Origin: Pararhodobacter sp.
GTDB lineage: Bacteria > Pseudomonadota > Alphaproteobacteria > Rhodobacterales > Rhodobacteraceae
Assembly (NCBI GenBank): GCA_020832665.1
Contig: JAFIEG010000018.1
Location: forward strand, 1 to 60,053
Direction: 5' to 3'
Length of the DNA stretch: 60,053 nt
The notes under the pieces were generated by a model. That model was not told the DNA's origin, ran no database searches, and was given only the letters and a program-made list of their open reading frames with translations. The position numbers were made by a program, and so were the translations under genes. Every line of letters begins with the position of its first letter. Position 1 is the first letter of the stretch. Positions 24,189-33,925 of the stretch are shown one piece after another.

Positions 24189-24812
24189 ATGACGAAAGAA
24201 CCCCTCCAAAAAACCACAGTCGGAATACTGGCCTACGGCTCTCTGATTTCCAACCCCGGAGCCGAGATTAAGAAAGCTCGGACTAACATCATCAACGACG
24301 TCATAACGCCCTTTCACATTGAATTTGCACGCAGCAGCAGCGGACGTGGCGGCGCACCGACTCTCGTGCCGGTCACAAGTGGTGGTTCACACGTCAAAGG
24401 CCAGGTCTTCGTGATGGATGTTTCAGAAGCTAAAGCGGCCGATATCCTCTACCGCCGTGAAATCGATGAGGTGGGCAATATGACGCGGAGCTATACGCGT
24501 CCAGACCCAGTGACTGACAAAAAAGTCTTGGTTGAGCGCCTGAGCAATTTCGCAGGTCTGGATGTTGTTCTTTATACGCAAATCGCTGCCACCATCACGC
24601 CCTTGACTGCGGAACATCTTGCCAAACTCGCCATCGCAAGTGTCGCCGAGGCCGATCCTGACCTCGATGGTATCAGCTACCTGATCGCTGCAAAGAAACA
24701 CGGCATCGAGACCGCCTTGTCTCCAGCCTATGAAGCTGAAATCTTGAAAGAAACGAAGTCCAAGAGTTTGGATGAAGCGCTTGAGAAACTGTTAGCCAAG
24801 GCGACCAAGTAA
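24189..24812 (+). CDS. gamma-glutamylcyclotransferase-like protein
   Basis: A 207-residue protein of the GGCT/AIG2 fold. The diagnostic YGSLI motif is at residues 16-20 (ILAYGSLIS) and an acidic YRREIDEVG segment at about 89-97 is in the place of the catalytic glutamate. The family releases 5-oxoproline from gamma-glutamyl compounds or cleaves related amide adducts. Here it sits alone, convergent with the ABC-3C operon inside a defence-like island, so a role in conflict or nucleotide/peptide modification is possible but unproven. It shows lower GC than the element backbone. Confidence 0.75.
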   Translation: MTKEPLQKTTVGILAYGSLISNPGAEIKKARTNIINDVITPFHIEFARSSSGRGGAPTLVPVTSGGSHVKGQVFVMDVSEAKAADILYRREIDEVGNMTRSYTRPDPVTDKKVLVERLSNFAGLDVVLYTQIAATITPLTAEHLAKLAIASVAEADPDLDGISYLIAAKKHGIETALSPAYEAEILKETKSKSLDEALEKLLAKATK

Positions 24813-24896
24813 TTTTGTAGAAGTTTCACAAAACGCGCGGCTTTCGTCTCATCAGGCATGAGAAAAGGCCCCAGCGTTCGAATTGATCGCGGTGTA

Positions 24897-26747
24897 CTAC
24901 TCTTGGGGAAAGAATCCGTAGCGCCCCACACCTGGATTCCTTGTGAACACCGTGACTGGCGCTTCCTTCTCGACAAATTCCGGGGGGTGCTCATTCTCAA
25001 TAATGATTACCTGATTAACTTTCGACATGCCTAGCAGATATCGATAAAACTTTTCTTTGAGATCAGAGCCCCGCAAATCGTCTGCATCTCCTTCCGGCTT
25101 CCAGTAGGCAAGCAAAGGAGAATCAAGAACGATGAAGCCGGGATGCGGAAGATCGCGGTCACGGCAAAACTGCATCAATCCGATGGTAAATGCCGCATGC
25201 GTAATGGCGCGTAGGCCTTTACCCGTGCTGCCGCGCTCCTTGCCGGAAATCTGAATGTCCTTCTTAGACTCATCAAAAAACACCCTTGAAGCATCGGGAT
25301 AGTCCCAATCCTCAAGTATTTGCTGAATCTCTTGTGCAAATTCATCCAGTACGGATTTAGGTATCAGTGTTTTTGTCGTTTGCGATGATCCGTCATCGCT
25401 ACCACCTTCTTCATCCAAATCCGCTCGGCGCTGCATGAGAGAGTTGAGGCGATCAATCTTATCGAGAGAAGATCTGACCGTACCAAGCTCTGTCATTAAT
25501 TCATTATAGGATGCCCTTTCTTGAGAAACCGCTGGAGATGCAACCTCGCCGAGCTCGGTGTCAATCCTATCATACTTTGATTGAAGAGCTGGCACACTCT
25601 CACTCAATTGAGAAAGCTCCGCTTTCAGGGTCACTAACGTATCGTCAAGTTCGGCGCGCAACCTGCGAATCTTCTCAATTTCGGAATCGGCGGCCATGAC
25701 GACGGCCTCTGTGTTGCCATCACATTCGCTTTCTAGATGTTGGTCGCCGGGATGAGCGCCGCATAGCGGACAAGGCTTGGCTTCCAGATGGACAAATAGC
25801 GTGCCTGATTCATGAATGGCCTGAAGCCTGTTCACATCGCTTTCATAGTGACGATCAAGAAGAGTAAAGCGGTCGACGAGCTCGGAGAGTTCAACCATTC
25901 TGGCTTTGGCGCGCTTAAGGTCTGTCGCAGCCTCGGCCCGGGAGCCCATAAGAGACGAAAACTCGCGTTGAACGGCGCTCAGGGCTTGCGTGCGCGCTTC
26001 AAGGGAGGCTTCCAGTTTCTCTTTCTGGTCGTTGAGTTCGCCCTCATCGACGCCGTCTTCATCCAGCTCATCTTGTAGCTCGCCGATCATTTGATCAAGA
26101 AGCTCGATCTTGCCGCCATCACGTTCCCGTCGAGCCGGGCTGTCATTAGTTGAAACGAGCGCCCGGTCATCACTGCCGGTGAGCATCAATTTGAAGGCAG
26201 CATACTCGGCTGTCGATGCCACCCACTGCCCCGAAAGGACAGGCGAGCTGCGCCGCTGAATTTCCTCCTCGGTAACGACGCAAAGACGCGCCAAATCACG
26301 GAAACTCAGTGATCGGGTCGCTCCTGCGGCGTTCTTACGCAGAACGCAACCTGCGTAGCCAATACGGTTTAGAAGTTCATAAGACAAAGTATCTGTGCGT
26401 GATGCCGCGTGCTTCCAGCGAACCGTGCGCGGTTCCTTAGAGGGTTGATCTTCATAAAGTATTTCGTCATAGGCACGGAAGTTCCCGCCCTCAACACTTC
26501 GATCCAGCGTCAATGGAGGGTGGTCGGCGCTTTCGATCACAAGGCGTGTGCGGTCATACCCGGCCCGCTCAGGGATATCGCGAACGGGCTTTTCCTGCCC
26601 GAGCATAAAATCGATGCTTTCGGCAATGAAAGATTTGCCGGTTTCCGATGCACCGCAGACCACATTCAAGCCGGGCTCGAATTTCAGCGCGGCCGGACTT
26701 CGATCAGGCCCAAAATAGGCCAAGTAGCGGATCATGAGATCACTCAT
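24897..26747 (-). CDS. ABC-3C system ATPase (DUF3732, SMC/Rad50-like)
   Basis: A 616-residue ABC ATPase of the Rad50/SMC architecture. Walker A is GASETGKS at 32-39, a zinc-hook-like CPLC lies at 326-329 between two coiled coils (about 215-310 and 350-445), the ABC signature region is GSTGKGLRA at 506-514, and Walker B is FIVLDS at 538-543. This matches the DUF3732 ATPase of ABC three-component (ABC-3C) conflict systems described by comparative genomics. Its start overlaps the middle-component gene by four bases, so the three genes form one operon. The likely role is to sense foreign or damaged nucleic acid and trigger the nuclease partner. Confidence 0.85.
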   Translation of the reverse strand: MSDLMIRYLAYFGPDRSPAALKFEPGLNVVCGASETGKSFIAESIDFMLGQEKPVRDIPERAGYDRTRLVIESADHPPLTLDRSVEGGNFRAYDEILYEDQPSKEPRTVRWKHAASRTDTLSYELLNRIGYAGCVLRKNAAGATRSLSFRDLARLCVVTEEEIQRRSSPVLSGQWVASTAEYAAFKLMLTGSDDRALVSTNDSPARRERDGGKIELLDQMIGELQDELDEDGVDEGELNDQKEKLEASLEARTQALSAVQREFSSLMGSRAEAATDLKRAKARMVELSELVDRFTLLDRHYESDVNRLQAIHESGTLFVHLEAKPCPLCGAHPGDQHLESECDGNTEAVVMAADSEIEKIRRLRAELDDTLVTLKAELSQLSESVPALQSKYDRIDTELGEVASPAVSQERASYNELMTELGTVRSSLDKIDRLNSLMQRRADLDEEGGSDDGSSQTTKTLIPKSVLDEFAQEIQQILEDWDYPDASRVFFDESKKDIQISGKERGSTGKGLRAITHAAFTIGLMQFCRDRDLPHPGFIVLDSPLLAYWKPEGDADDLRGSDLKEKFYRYLLGMSKVNQVIIIENEHPPEFVEKEAPVTVFTRNPGVGRYGFFPQE

Positions 26748-27241
26748 TCAAAGAGGTCCTCCTGCACGCCAATATCAATGGGCTGAAATTCGGTTGTCCA
26801 TGCCGAAAAGAAGCGCTTAACTAGAGCGCTCAACTCATCATCACCTAAAGGATCAAACGTTGTAGCAACCCATTCGGCACGCTCTCGAAGCCGATGGAGG
26901 TAAGGCGCCTTGAGATTGTCAATAAAGGCACCGGCGGTCTCTTCGGCGCGGTAGTGCATACCGCCCTCACTGAGAGCGCGGGAAGCAAGATTGCGGCTCA
27001 TGAGCAGGCGCAAGCCTGCTTCAACCAGACCGCGCCTTACAAGAAGCTCGCCCGTTCTGAGCGGTAATGGGGGATGCAGGCTCGGCGGTCCATCGGCATC
27101 TTCTGAGTGAACAACCAGATAATCGTACTGGACAAGCCTGCTCAGGTCATGGGCGCGCGGATAAGAGGCGACGAGTACCGTCAGCGTACGGACGCCTGTT
27201 TCAAGTGCGCTGTTGAACGGCGATGGATAGGTCGCGCTCAT
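26744..27241 (-). CDS. ABC-3C system middle component
   Basis: A 165-residue helical protein resembling the ABC-3C middle component type 2: YDYLVVHSEDADGPPSLHPP, RTGELLVRRGLVEAGLRLLM, a YRAEETAGAFIDNL segment and a LRERAEWVATTF helix. These proteins are thought to link the ATPase to the effector. It overlaps both neighbours by four bases, showing tight translational coupling. No catalytic motif is visible. It is conserved only as part of such three-gene systems. Confidence 0.8.
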   Translation of the reverse strand: MSATYPSPFNSALETGVRTLTVLVASYPRAHDLSRLVQYDYLVVHSEDADGPPSLHPPLPLRTGELLVRRGLVEAGLRLLMSRNLASRALSEGGMHYRAEETAGAFIDNLKAPYLHRLRERAEWVATTFDPLGDDELSALVKRFFSAWTTEFQPIDIGVQEDLFE

Positions 27242-28344
27242 GACTTCTTCACCCAGGTAAGCCGGTCTTCATTGGCCAGTTGATGACAGATTCCCTGCCG
27301 GTCTGCGACCGCAGATACTGCAAAGAGCGCGTTGCCGCCTACGCTGACTTGGCCGGCAGCGATCACGGCAGCTCTCAGGCGCGCCAGACCGTTGGGATGA
27401 TCGTCATCGCAGATATCGATCACGCCGTGAAAGATATCATCTTGCAACGACGCAAAGGTCTCTGGTGGCGTCCGATCCCGGGCAAAATTTCGCAGCGATT
27501 CAGCACTGTAGAAGAGAACCCGCTGCCGGTCGTAGTGTCTTCCCAGCGTCTCGTCGAGGGCATCTGGCGCGGCAACTTCAGAGCCGAGGTGGTCGCCATA
27601 GGCGTCCAGAAGCTTGCGCAGATAGTTGCTCTCCTGCTCGGCGGGCTTAGATGGCGGTAAATCAGCCGGACCCTTTGGGGGTAGACCTCCGCCAAATCGC
27701 GGCGCGTGAAAAGGTGTCTTGCTGTGGGTCGCAATTAGATCAACAGCAGCAATATCTTCGAAAATCGAGAAATCAAACGCATTAAAATATGCAAGCAGGT
27801 CACCAGCTAGCGGAGCAACCAGACCCTTCTCAACTTTGGGAACGCAGTCTTTGTCCCAATGTACCCTGATCTCCTCCTTGAAACGCTTCGGGTCTTTTAG
27901 CAGCCGCCCAACGGAAATGCCGACGCCGTGCGGGCAAACAAAAACATGTTTTCGCGGCACGCGCTCCTTTTGATTGAAGGGCGGAGTTTTCTTAAAGGAG
28001 TGATAAATGAGCTTGGCAACTTCCCCGTAGATATCGCCAGGATAAAGTGCATGGTCATAATGCTTGCACTGAAAGCTGTCCCATGGGTCATCGAAATTCT
28101 TGTCAGATGTAAACGCTACAAGATCGAGCCCCATATCGCCAGAGCCGGAATATTTTTTCGCGTCATGGTAGGTTCCATCGTCTTTGTAGAACCAAAGCCA
28201 TTCATGCGTGAACTGTTCCCAATCATCTGCGGAGAGAACTGGAAGCAAGCTGACGGGAGGGATCGGCAAACCATGCGACATTTGTGCCGCCGTCGGGACG
28301 ATGTTCGCCAATTTGGGCTCAATGTTGCTAAGAACATCATTCAT
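27238..28344 (-). CDS. ABC-3C effector: nuclease-like domain plus ABC-3C C-terminal domain
   Basis: A 368-residue protein. Residues about 40-130 look like a restriction-endonuclease fold: WEQFTHEWLW, then SGSGDMGLDLVAF with D74, then SFQCKHY with Q92-K94, giving the acidic-D-QxK pattern of Mrr-like nucleases. The C-terminal ~130 residues (NYLRKLLDAYGDHLG, RQRVLFYSAESLRNFARD, FHGVIDICDD, LTWVKK) match the C-terminal domains used in ABC-3C systems to bind the middle component. It is the first gene of the operon. The likely output is DNA cleavage once the ATPase is activated. Confidence 0.8.
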   Translation of the reverse strand: MNDVLSNIEPKLANIVPTAAQMSHGLPIPPVSLLPVLSADDWEQFTHEWLWFYKDDGTYHDAKKYSGSGDMGLDLVAFTSDKNFDDPWDSFQCKHYDHALYPGDIYGEVAKLIYHSFKKTPPFNQKERVPRKHVFVCPHGVGISVGRLLKDPKRFKEEIRVHWDKDCVPKVEKGLVAPLAGDLLAYFNAFDFSIFEDIAAVDLIATHSKTPFHAPRFGGGLPPKGPADLPPSKPAEQESNYLRKLLDAYGDHLGSEVAAPDALDETLGRHYDRQRVLFYSAESLRNFARDRTPPETFASLQDDIFHGVIDICDDDHPNGLARLRAAVIAAGQVSVGGNALFAVSAVADRQGICHQLANEDRLTWVKKS

Positions 28345-28428
28345 AGGTAAAGTTTCATATCACAAAACAGAAACAATTTCCAATAATCAAGGAATCACAG
28401 AATATATCTAAAGAAGTAGGTTGATAAT

Positions 28429-31400
28429 TCATTTGTCATCACCGTCCTTGATCTCCAGTTCCGGTAGGCCGCGCACAATCTTCGTCGTTTCGAGGCTGAC
28501 GGTGATTACGCGCTGGAACAGCTCCAACGGATAGGCAGGGTTGCCGACTGTTTCGTTGGCGTAGCGGTTTGCATCGTTCACGATGCCGCTGGCCTTGTCG
28601 GTCTTCACAACCTGCCGCTCCATCACCCATTCGAGAGCGGGCTTCCCGTTCACGACGTAGTCATAGGCTTCGAGCGGGATGCCCTGCATGGTGATGTTGG
28701 CGTTGTAGATGACAGTAGACTTGTCTTTCCCCCGCGCACTCCCGCCGAATTTCATCTTAGTCACGCGGTAGAAGGCTTCAGGGTCTTTGATCACCGCCGT
28801 CCGCAGGTCGCCCTGCTTAATCACAGCCGGGTAGGGATCAACGCTTTCATAGTTCACATGAAGCTCACCGAGAGTACGACCGGCCTGGCTAAACGCCCAG
28901 AAATCTTTGGACTTCTTAACGCACGGAATACGGGGCATTTGCTTCGAGAGATTATCAGCAAAGCGTTCGCGGTAGTCCTGAGAATGAAGAATTCCGTAAA
29001 CATAATAGAATATGTCCTCGTCAGTAATTCCCTCATTAGGATACGCACTCTGGAATCGCGAAACCCCTTTCTTGGAAATAGCGGTTTTTTTCGAAACAGC
29101 CTCACCCGATGAAAATAGGCCGCCTTCATCCTCATCCGCGACACCCTCGAATAAATAAAGAGGGAAATTTTGACCATTGTAGTGGGTCTTGTACTCAGGT
29201 ATTGCCCCAAGCATCAGAGCGGAAAAGTCCTTGGCTTCTCCAGTTCCAGTCACGCATATGACTCTATTCTCAACTGACGGCTCAGGAAAAATCTTCCCTA
29301 ACTGCGCCTGCCTCTCATTTAAGTACTTGTTAAAGTACACATACTGCTTAGAAAACGGTCGATATTCGCTAACGCGAATTGAAGCTTCGGAGAAATCTAG
29401 TTTCCGCCCACGCAAAATTTCCTTCTTCAGGTTGTTGCTCCAACTGATCTTCTGGCTGTCAGATGAAACAAATCTGTCCAGTTCATTGGCTGGCCTATTT
29501 TCCAAGCTCCATCTATTAAGCTCATGATTGTAGAAGCCTATCATCCTTTCGATATTCGATTTCAGCTCGGATGATGAAGAGTTGAAGCACCATGAATCAC
29601 GGGTAGTCATTACACCCAATGAATAGTTTTCAAATATCACCACATCTTCTGTTTTTGATTTGTCACCAATGGCGATAAGATGTGAAAAAGAAGAGTCTCT
29701 CTGACGAACCCAATCATTGTGTTCATTCGGAGTAATATCAACCCAGCCATCCACACTAGAAATACCACCAATACTGCCGAATCCTCTGATAATCTCTAAC
29801 TTTTTCTTTTGGTCCAGATAGTTTCCAATATCATGAAAATGAATCTTCCCATGCTCTTTAGCGCTAGGATTCTTTACAAGAACACTGATGGCGATGGGTG
29901 CTCTGCTACCCGAGCCAAATATTTTCCCCCCTTCACGGCGAGATTGCTCACCGCTTGTTCGCTGATTTCCTCGTAGATGGAAGATGTATAGATCGCTAAA
30001 TTCCTCAGCAAAACAAGCGCGCAAGCCGTCTGCCGCATTCCCATCGATCCAGCCCGCGTTCGTTACATATGCCATCACGCCAGCATCACCAATACGATCG
30101 GATGCCCACCGTATCGCGCGGATGTAGCTGTCGTATAACGCATTTTTCAGCGTTGCTTTTGATCTAGCTGCGTAGGTCTGCTTAATACGCTCATCCAAAC
30201 AAGGATATGAAACATTTGCGTTATTGTCATTTTCACTTCCCTGACCGGACGAGTACGGTGGGTTCCCGACGATCACCCGGATATCCGTCGCCTTCTGCCG
30301 CTTCCGACGCTCGGAGTTGTCGGGCATGTAGTGCGAGATCAAATCCTCGCGCTCATACATCTGGAATGTATCAGTCAGGCAAATGCCCTCGAAAGGAACG
30401 TAATCGCCGCCCTGAAGGCCGTGGTAGACGGCCTCGATATTGATCGCGGCGATGTAGTAAGCCAAAAGCACAATCTCGTTGGCATGGATTTCATTGCGGA
30501 ACTTGTTCTCCATTTCTTCGGGCTTGATAAGCCCTGATTGGAGGAGGCGTGTGATGAATGTCCCCGTGCCTGTGAAGGGATCGATGATGTGGACGCCTTC
30601 CGAGCCGAGGGTCTGTCCGAACTCTTCCTGCAAGACCTCGTTCACCGAGTGGATGATGAAGTCCACGATCTCGACTGGAGTGTAGACTATACCGAGCTTC
30701 TCTGTTGTGCGTGGGAAGGCCTTACGGAAAAACTTATCATATAGCTCGACGATTAGACGTTGCTTGGCTTGCGGATCGTCAATGCCCTTTGCGCGCATTT
30801 GCACGCTAGCGTAGAACTTTTCGAGGTCTTTAGATTCCTTGTCGAGGTTGGCCTCGTTAAGCACGTCCAGCACGCGCTGTATAGCCCGAGATACCGGGTT
30901 CTCACTTGTGAATTGGTGGCCTTCGAACAGCACCTCGAACACGGGACGCGTGATGATGTGCTGCGCCAACATTTCGATGGCGTCGGCTTCGGAGATGGTG
31001 TCGTTCAGGTCATCGCGAAGCTCGGCCAGAAACGCGTCAAACGCCTTGCGCGCCGCCGTGTCGGAGTCTTCCAGGATGCCCATGAGCCGCGTGATGTGGT
31101 TCTTCGCGATCTCGGCGATGTTGACCGCCCAGTCTTCCCAATAGTCCCGCGTCCCGCACTTTTTGACGATCTTCGCCATGATCGCACGTGAAAACTCGTC
31201 CACCGAGAAGTGCATTTCCGTTTGCTGCGGGGTGCTGTCACCGTCGCCCTTGCCCTCGGCACCGCCGCCGCTGCCTATCCCTGAGCCCGACTTCTTGGCG
31301 CGGGTTGGCAAGTCCTGCACTGTGGCGGTCACGGCGTCCAGTTCAGCGCTGCTCGCGCCCGTAATGCCGATGATCTCGATGTTGCTACTCACGTCCTGAC

Positions 31401-33390
31401 CGAGCGAGGCTTTGTTGATTGTGGCGTCGAAACGGTCGTCGTGCGCGCGGAGTGCGTTCAGAATCTGCCAGACAACGCGGTACTTCTCGTTGTCGTTGAG
31501 AGCCTGTTCAGGCGGAACGCCTGCGGGTACGCCGACGGGCAGGATGACGTAGCCCATCTTCTTGCTTGGCGCGCGGCGCATGACGCGCCCCACGGACTGC
31601 ACAACGTCTATCTGGCTCTTTCGCGGGTGCAGGAACATGATCGCGTCGAGCGCGGGAACATCGACACCTTCGGAAAGGCACCGCGCGTTGGTCAGGATGC
31701 GACAAACATCGTCGCCCGCGTCGGTCTTCAGCCAGTCGAGAAGAGCTCCACGCTGCTTCGCGTTGAACGTGCCGTCAACGTGTTCGATTTCGCAACGAAG
31801 CTGCCCTTCGGGGCTGTCGTCTTCTTCCTCAAAGAGCGAGTCTACGCCGAGGAATTCGTCCACCACGGCGGAGAATTCGTCACGGATCAGTTTCGAGCTG
31901 CGGATATCTCTGCAAAAAGCGAGCGCGCGGCGCATGGGATGCGGATCGGCCGCGACATCGACTTTCATGTCGGTCTTGGTAAGCGCTTTGTAACAACCGA
32001 CAATTTTCGTTGCGTCATCGAGGACAAGCTCACTCGCGCCGTCGCCAAGTCGCTTCTGAACGGAAGAACTGACAAGACCTTCGTCCATCGCAAGGACGAT
32101 GACCTTGTAGTCGGTCAGCAAGTTGTTCTGCACCGCCCACGAGAAACCGCGATAGAAGAGCGTTTTACCGAACAGGGACTCGTCGTCCATCGACGCGAGC
32201 ACGGCGTCCACTTCCTCGGCTTTTGATTTCACGTTGTCGCCGAAGATGCGCGGTGTGGCGGTCATGTAGAGCCGCTTCTTCCCACGTATCACGTCGTTCG
32301 AGTGAACTTTGACGAAATTGGACTCGTCTTCGCCCGCGAGCGTTGCACCTGTGGTTCGATGCGCTTCATCGCAGATGATGAGGTCGAAGTCAGGAAGGCC
32401 GTGTTCATTCTGCGCGTCCGCGATCACCTGGATCGACTGGTACGTCGCAAAGACTACGTTCATCTTGTCCGCGAGCATCGTCGCGGCCTTGCTCGCGAGC
32501 TTTGCAGCGTCTGTAGTGGCAGGGAAAGCTAGATCGAGCACATCGATCTCAGCAACATCGTCGTTGTTCTGGCGGCGCTTGCCGACCTGCGTATCCGAGC
32601 AAACAGCGAAAGAGTGCAGCGGTGTTTCCGTGTCGGTCGTCCACTCGCGGACGGTCTGCGCCATGAGCGCAAGGGAAGGCACGAGATACAGGACAAGATT
32701 GCCTGCTCCCACCAACGCTTCTGCGATTTTCAGACTTGTGAAGGTCTTTCCTGTGCCGCAAGCCATTATGAGCTTGCCGCGATCCGCTTCCTCGAAACCC
32801 TTTCGAACGGCGGCGAGCGCTTCCTCTTGGTGCTTGCGGAGTTTCTTCTTGTCCGCAAGGACCACTTCGCCCTTAGCGGCGAACGTTTCCCATAGGATTG
32901 GGCTTTCCTGCAATTCGTTCAACCCAATGCGAATTGTAGGGATCACTTGGCCGCGCAGCATCGCCTCGGCGTTCTCGCTCCATGGCTTTTCCGTGGTATC
33001 GATAATCACGCGGCGCTTGAACGGTTCTTTACCAGATGCGGAAATGAAGCTGTCTATATCCTCCTTTCGGATACGATAGCTGGCATCGAAAAACTTACAC
33101 TGAATGGCCGCAAATCCCTCCTCGTCCTTCAGCTTCGCGACGAGATCGATTCCCGTGTCACGACCATCCCAACCGCGAGCTTTTGCCCAATCCGCGTAGG
33201 ACAGCACGCTTTCATACTGCTCAGCCTGAATGGGGTCATTACAGAGGAATGCTACCGCAAATCTCTCGAAATATGTTCCTTTGTCGCGCTCGGTTCTGGC
33301 CGCATCACGATAGGATCGAAGCAACGTAAGAAGCGTTTCGGATGTGATTTCGGCCTCGTTGGCGACAATATTTTCGGCGTGTTCGGTCAC
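28429..33390 (-). CDS. type ISP-like single-chain restriction-modification enzyme
   Basis: About 1653 residues combining all activities of a type ISP (LlaGI/LlaBIII-like) enzyme. In order: an Mrr-like nuclease (GRDTGIDLVAKL near 77-88, IQCKF near 96-100), a superfamily 2 translocase (ACGTGKT near 210, LIICDEAHRT near 345, motif VI QSVGRVMRRA), a connector, an N6-adenine methyltransferase (DPFTGTGTF near 1000 and NPPY near 1085), and a C-terminal target-recognition region of about 500 residues. The GTG at 33390 is chosen because CCGAGG stands six bases before it; an ATG at 33465 is possible but lacks a good site. The C-terminal third is AT-richer. No separate methylase is needed. It lies upstream of the ABC-3C operon on the same strand. 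Confidence 0.88.
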   Translation of the reverse strand: MTEHAENIVANEAEITSETLLTLLRSYRDAARTERDKGTYFERFAVAFLCNDPIQAEQYESVLSYADWAKARGWDGRDTGIDLVAKLKDEEGFAAIQCKFFDASYRIRKEDIDSFISASGKEPFKRRVIIDTTEKPWSENAEAMLRGQVIPTIRIGLNELQESPILWETFAAKGEVVLADKKKLRKHQEEALAAVRKGFEEADRGKLIMACGTGKTFTSLKIAEALVGAGNLVLYLVPSLALMAQTVREWTTDTETPLHSFAVCSDTQVGKRRQNNDDVAEIDVLDLAFPATTDAAKLASKAATMLADKMNVVFATYQSIQVIADAQNEHGLPDFDLIICDEAHRTTGATLAGEDESNFVKVHSNDVIRGKKRLYMTATPRIFGDNVKSKAEEVDAVLASMDDESLFGKTLFYRGFSWAVQNNLLTDYKVIVLAMDEGLVSSSVQKRLGDGASELVLDDATKIVGCYKALTKTDMKVDVAADPHPMRRALAFCRDIRSSKLIRDEFSAVVDEFLGVDSLFEEEDDSPEGQLRCEIEHVDGTFNAKQRGALLDWLKTDAGDDVCRILTNARCLSEGVDVPALDAIMFLHPRKSQIDVVQSVGRVMRRAPSKKMGYVILPVGVPAGVPPEQALNDNEKYRVVWQILNALRAHDDRFDATINKASLGQDVSSNIEIIGITGASSAELDAVTATVQDLPTRAKKSGSGIGSGGGAEGKGDGDSTPQQTEMHFSVDEFSRAIMAKIVKKCGTRDYWEDWAVNIAEIAKNHITRLMGILEDSDTAARKAFDAFLAELRDDLNDTISEADAIEMLAQHIITRPVFEVLFEGHQFTSENPVSRAIQRVLDVLNEANLDKESKDLEKFYASVQMRAKGIDDPQAKQRLIVELYDKFFRKAFPRTTEKLGIVYTPVEIVDFIIHSVNEVLQEEFGQTLGSEGVHIIDPFTGTGTFITRLLQSGLIKPEEMENKFRNEIHANEIVLLAYYIAAINIEAVYHGLQGGDYVPFEGICLTDTFQMYEREDLISHYMPDNSERRKRQKATDIRVIVGNPPYSSGQGSENDNNANVSYPCLDERIKQTYAARSKATLKNALYDSYIRAIRWASDRIGDAGVMAYVTNAGWIDGNAADGLRACFAEEFSDLYIFHLRGNQRTSGEQSRREGGKIFGSGSRAPIAISVLVKNPSAKEHGKIHFHDIGNYLDQKKKLEIIRGFGSIGGISSVDGWVDITPNEHNDWVRQRDSSFSHLIAIGDKSKTEDVVIFENYSLGVMTTRDSWCFNSSSSELKSNIERMIGFYNHELNRWSLENRPANELDRFVSSDSQKISWSNNLKKEILRGRKLDFSEASIRVSEYRPFSKQYVYFNKYLNERQAQLGKIFPEPSVENRVICVTGTGEAKDFSALMLGAIPEYKTHYNGQNFPLYLFEGVADEDEGGLFSSGEAVSKKTAISKKGVSRFQSAYPNEGITDEDIFYYVYGILHSQDYRERFADNLSKQMPRIPCVKKSKDFWAFSQAGRTLGELHVNYESVDPYPAVIKQGDLRTAVIKDPEAFYRVTKMKFGGSARGKDKSTVIYNANITMQGIPLEAYDYVVNGKPALEWVMERQVVKTDKASGIVNDANRYANETVGNPAYPLELFQRVITVSLETTKIVRGLPELEIKDGDDK

Positions 33391-33616
33391 TGAGCACCTC
33401 GGATACTTTTCGCAAGCATAGCAGCCATGTAGTCGAGGCGCATGCGAGAATCGAACGATATCCACAACCCGCGGCCGTGAGAAGCTCCGCTTTGCGTTCG
33501 GGGCGGCGATCTACCCCCGAGAGTGATCCATCTTCGGCAAGATGGCGGCATCCAATCCGCGCAGGGTTGGTCAGGGTTCCAAGGGGCTCGAAGGCTCCGT
33601 GGTCGATGGGTTGGGT

Positions 33617-33921
33617 CCAGGGAAGGGTAGCGCGAATGCTCCCTTCCCTGGTCTCGATGAAGTCGTCTCCATGAAGTGGTCATGGGGGTATCGGGGGAGC
33701 AGGAACGCGCCCCTGATTGGTGATGCAACGGCCAGACGGTGCGAGTGGGTTTCAAGGGGCGCGATAGCCCCTGATCCTCCTGAAGGGATCGATGGGTGCA
33801 GGGAGAGCGAAGTCTCCCGCGAGTGATTGAACGGCGATACGTTCTGCTGGCTCCGGCATGGGTTCAATGCCCTGACGGAGCCACGGCCTGGGGGATGCAA
33901 CGGGGGCGCGCAGCGGCCCCC
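33617..33921. repeat. array of strong hairpins in a non-coding region
   Basis: Between the restriction enzyme start and the phosphatase-like gene, at least five stable hairpins follow each other: 33617-33651 (11-bp perfect stem CCAGGGAAGGG plus inner AGC/GCT), 33755-33772 (AGGGGC/GCCCCT), 33801-33818 (GGGAGA/TCTCCC), 33849-33882 (GGCTCCG/CGGAGCC with inner GGCAT/ATGCC) and 33902-33921 (GGGGGC/GCCCCC). Several loops start with GCG. No protein-like frame explains them. Confidence 0.6.
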
Positions 33922-33925
33922 TTGC

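Noticed and set aside
33617-33921. CRISPR array or integron attC array
   Set aside because: The stems differ in sequence and spacing and there are no constant repeats with unique spacers, nor an integron integrase.
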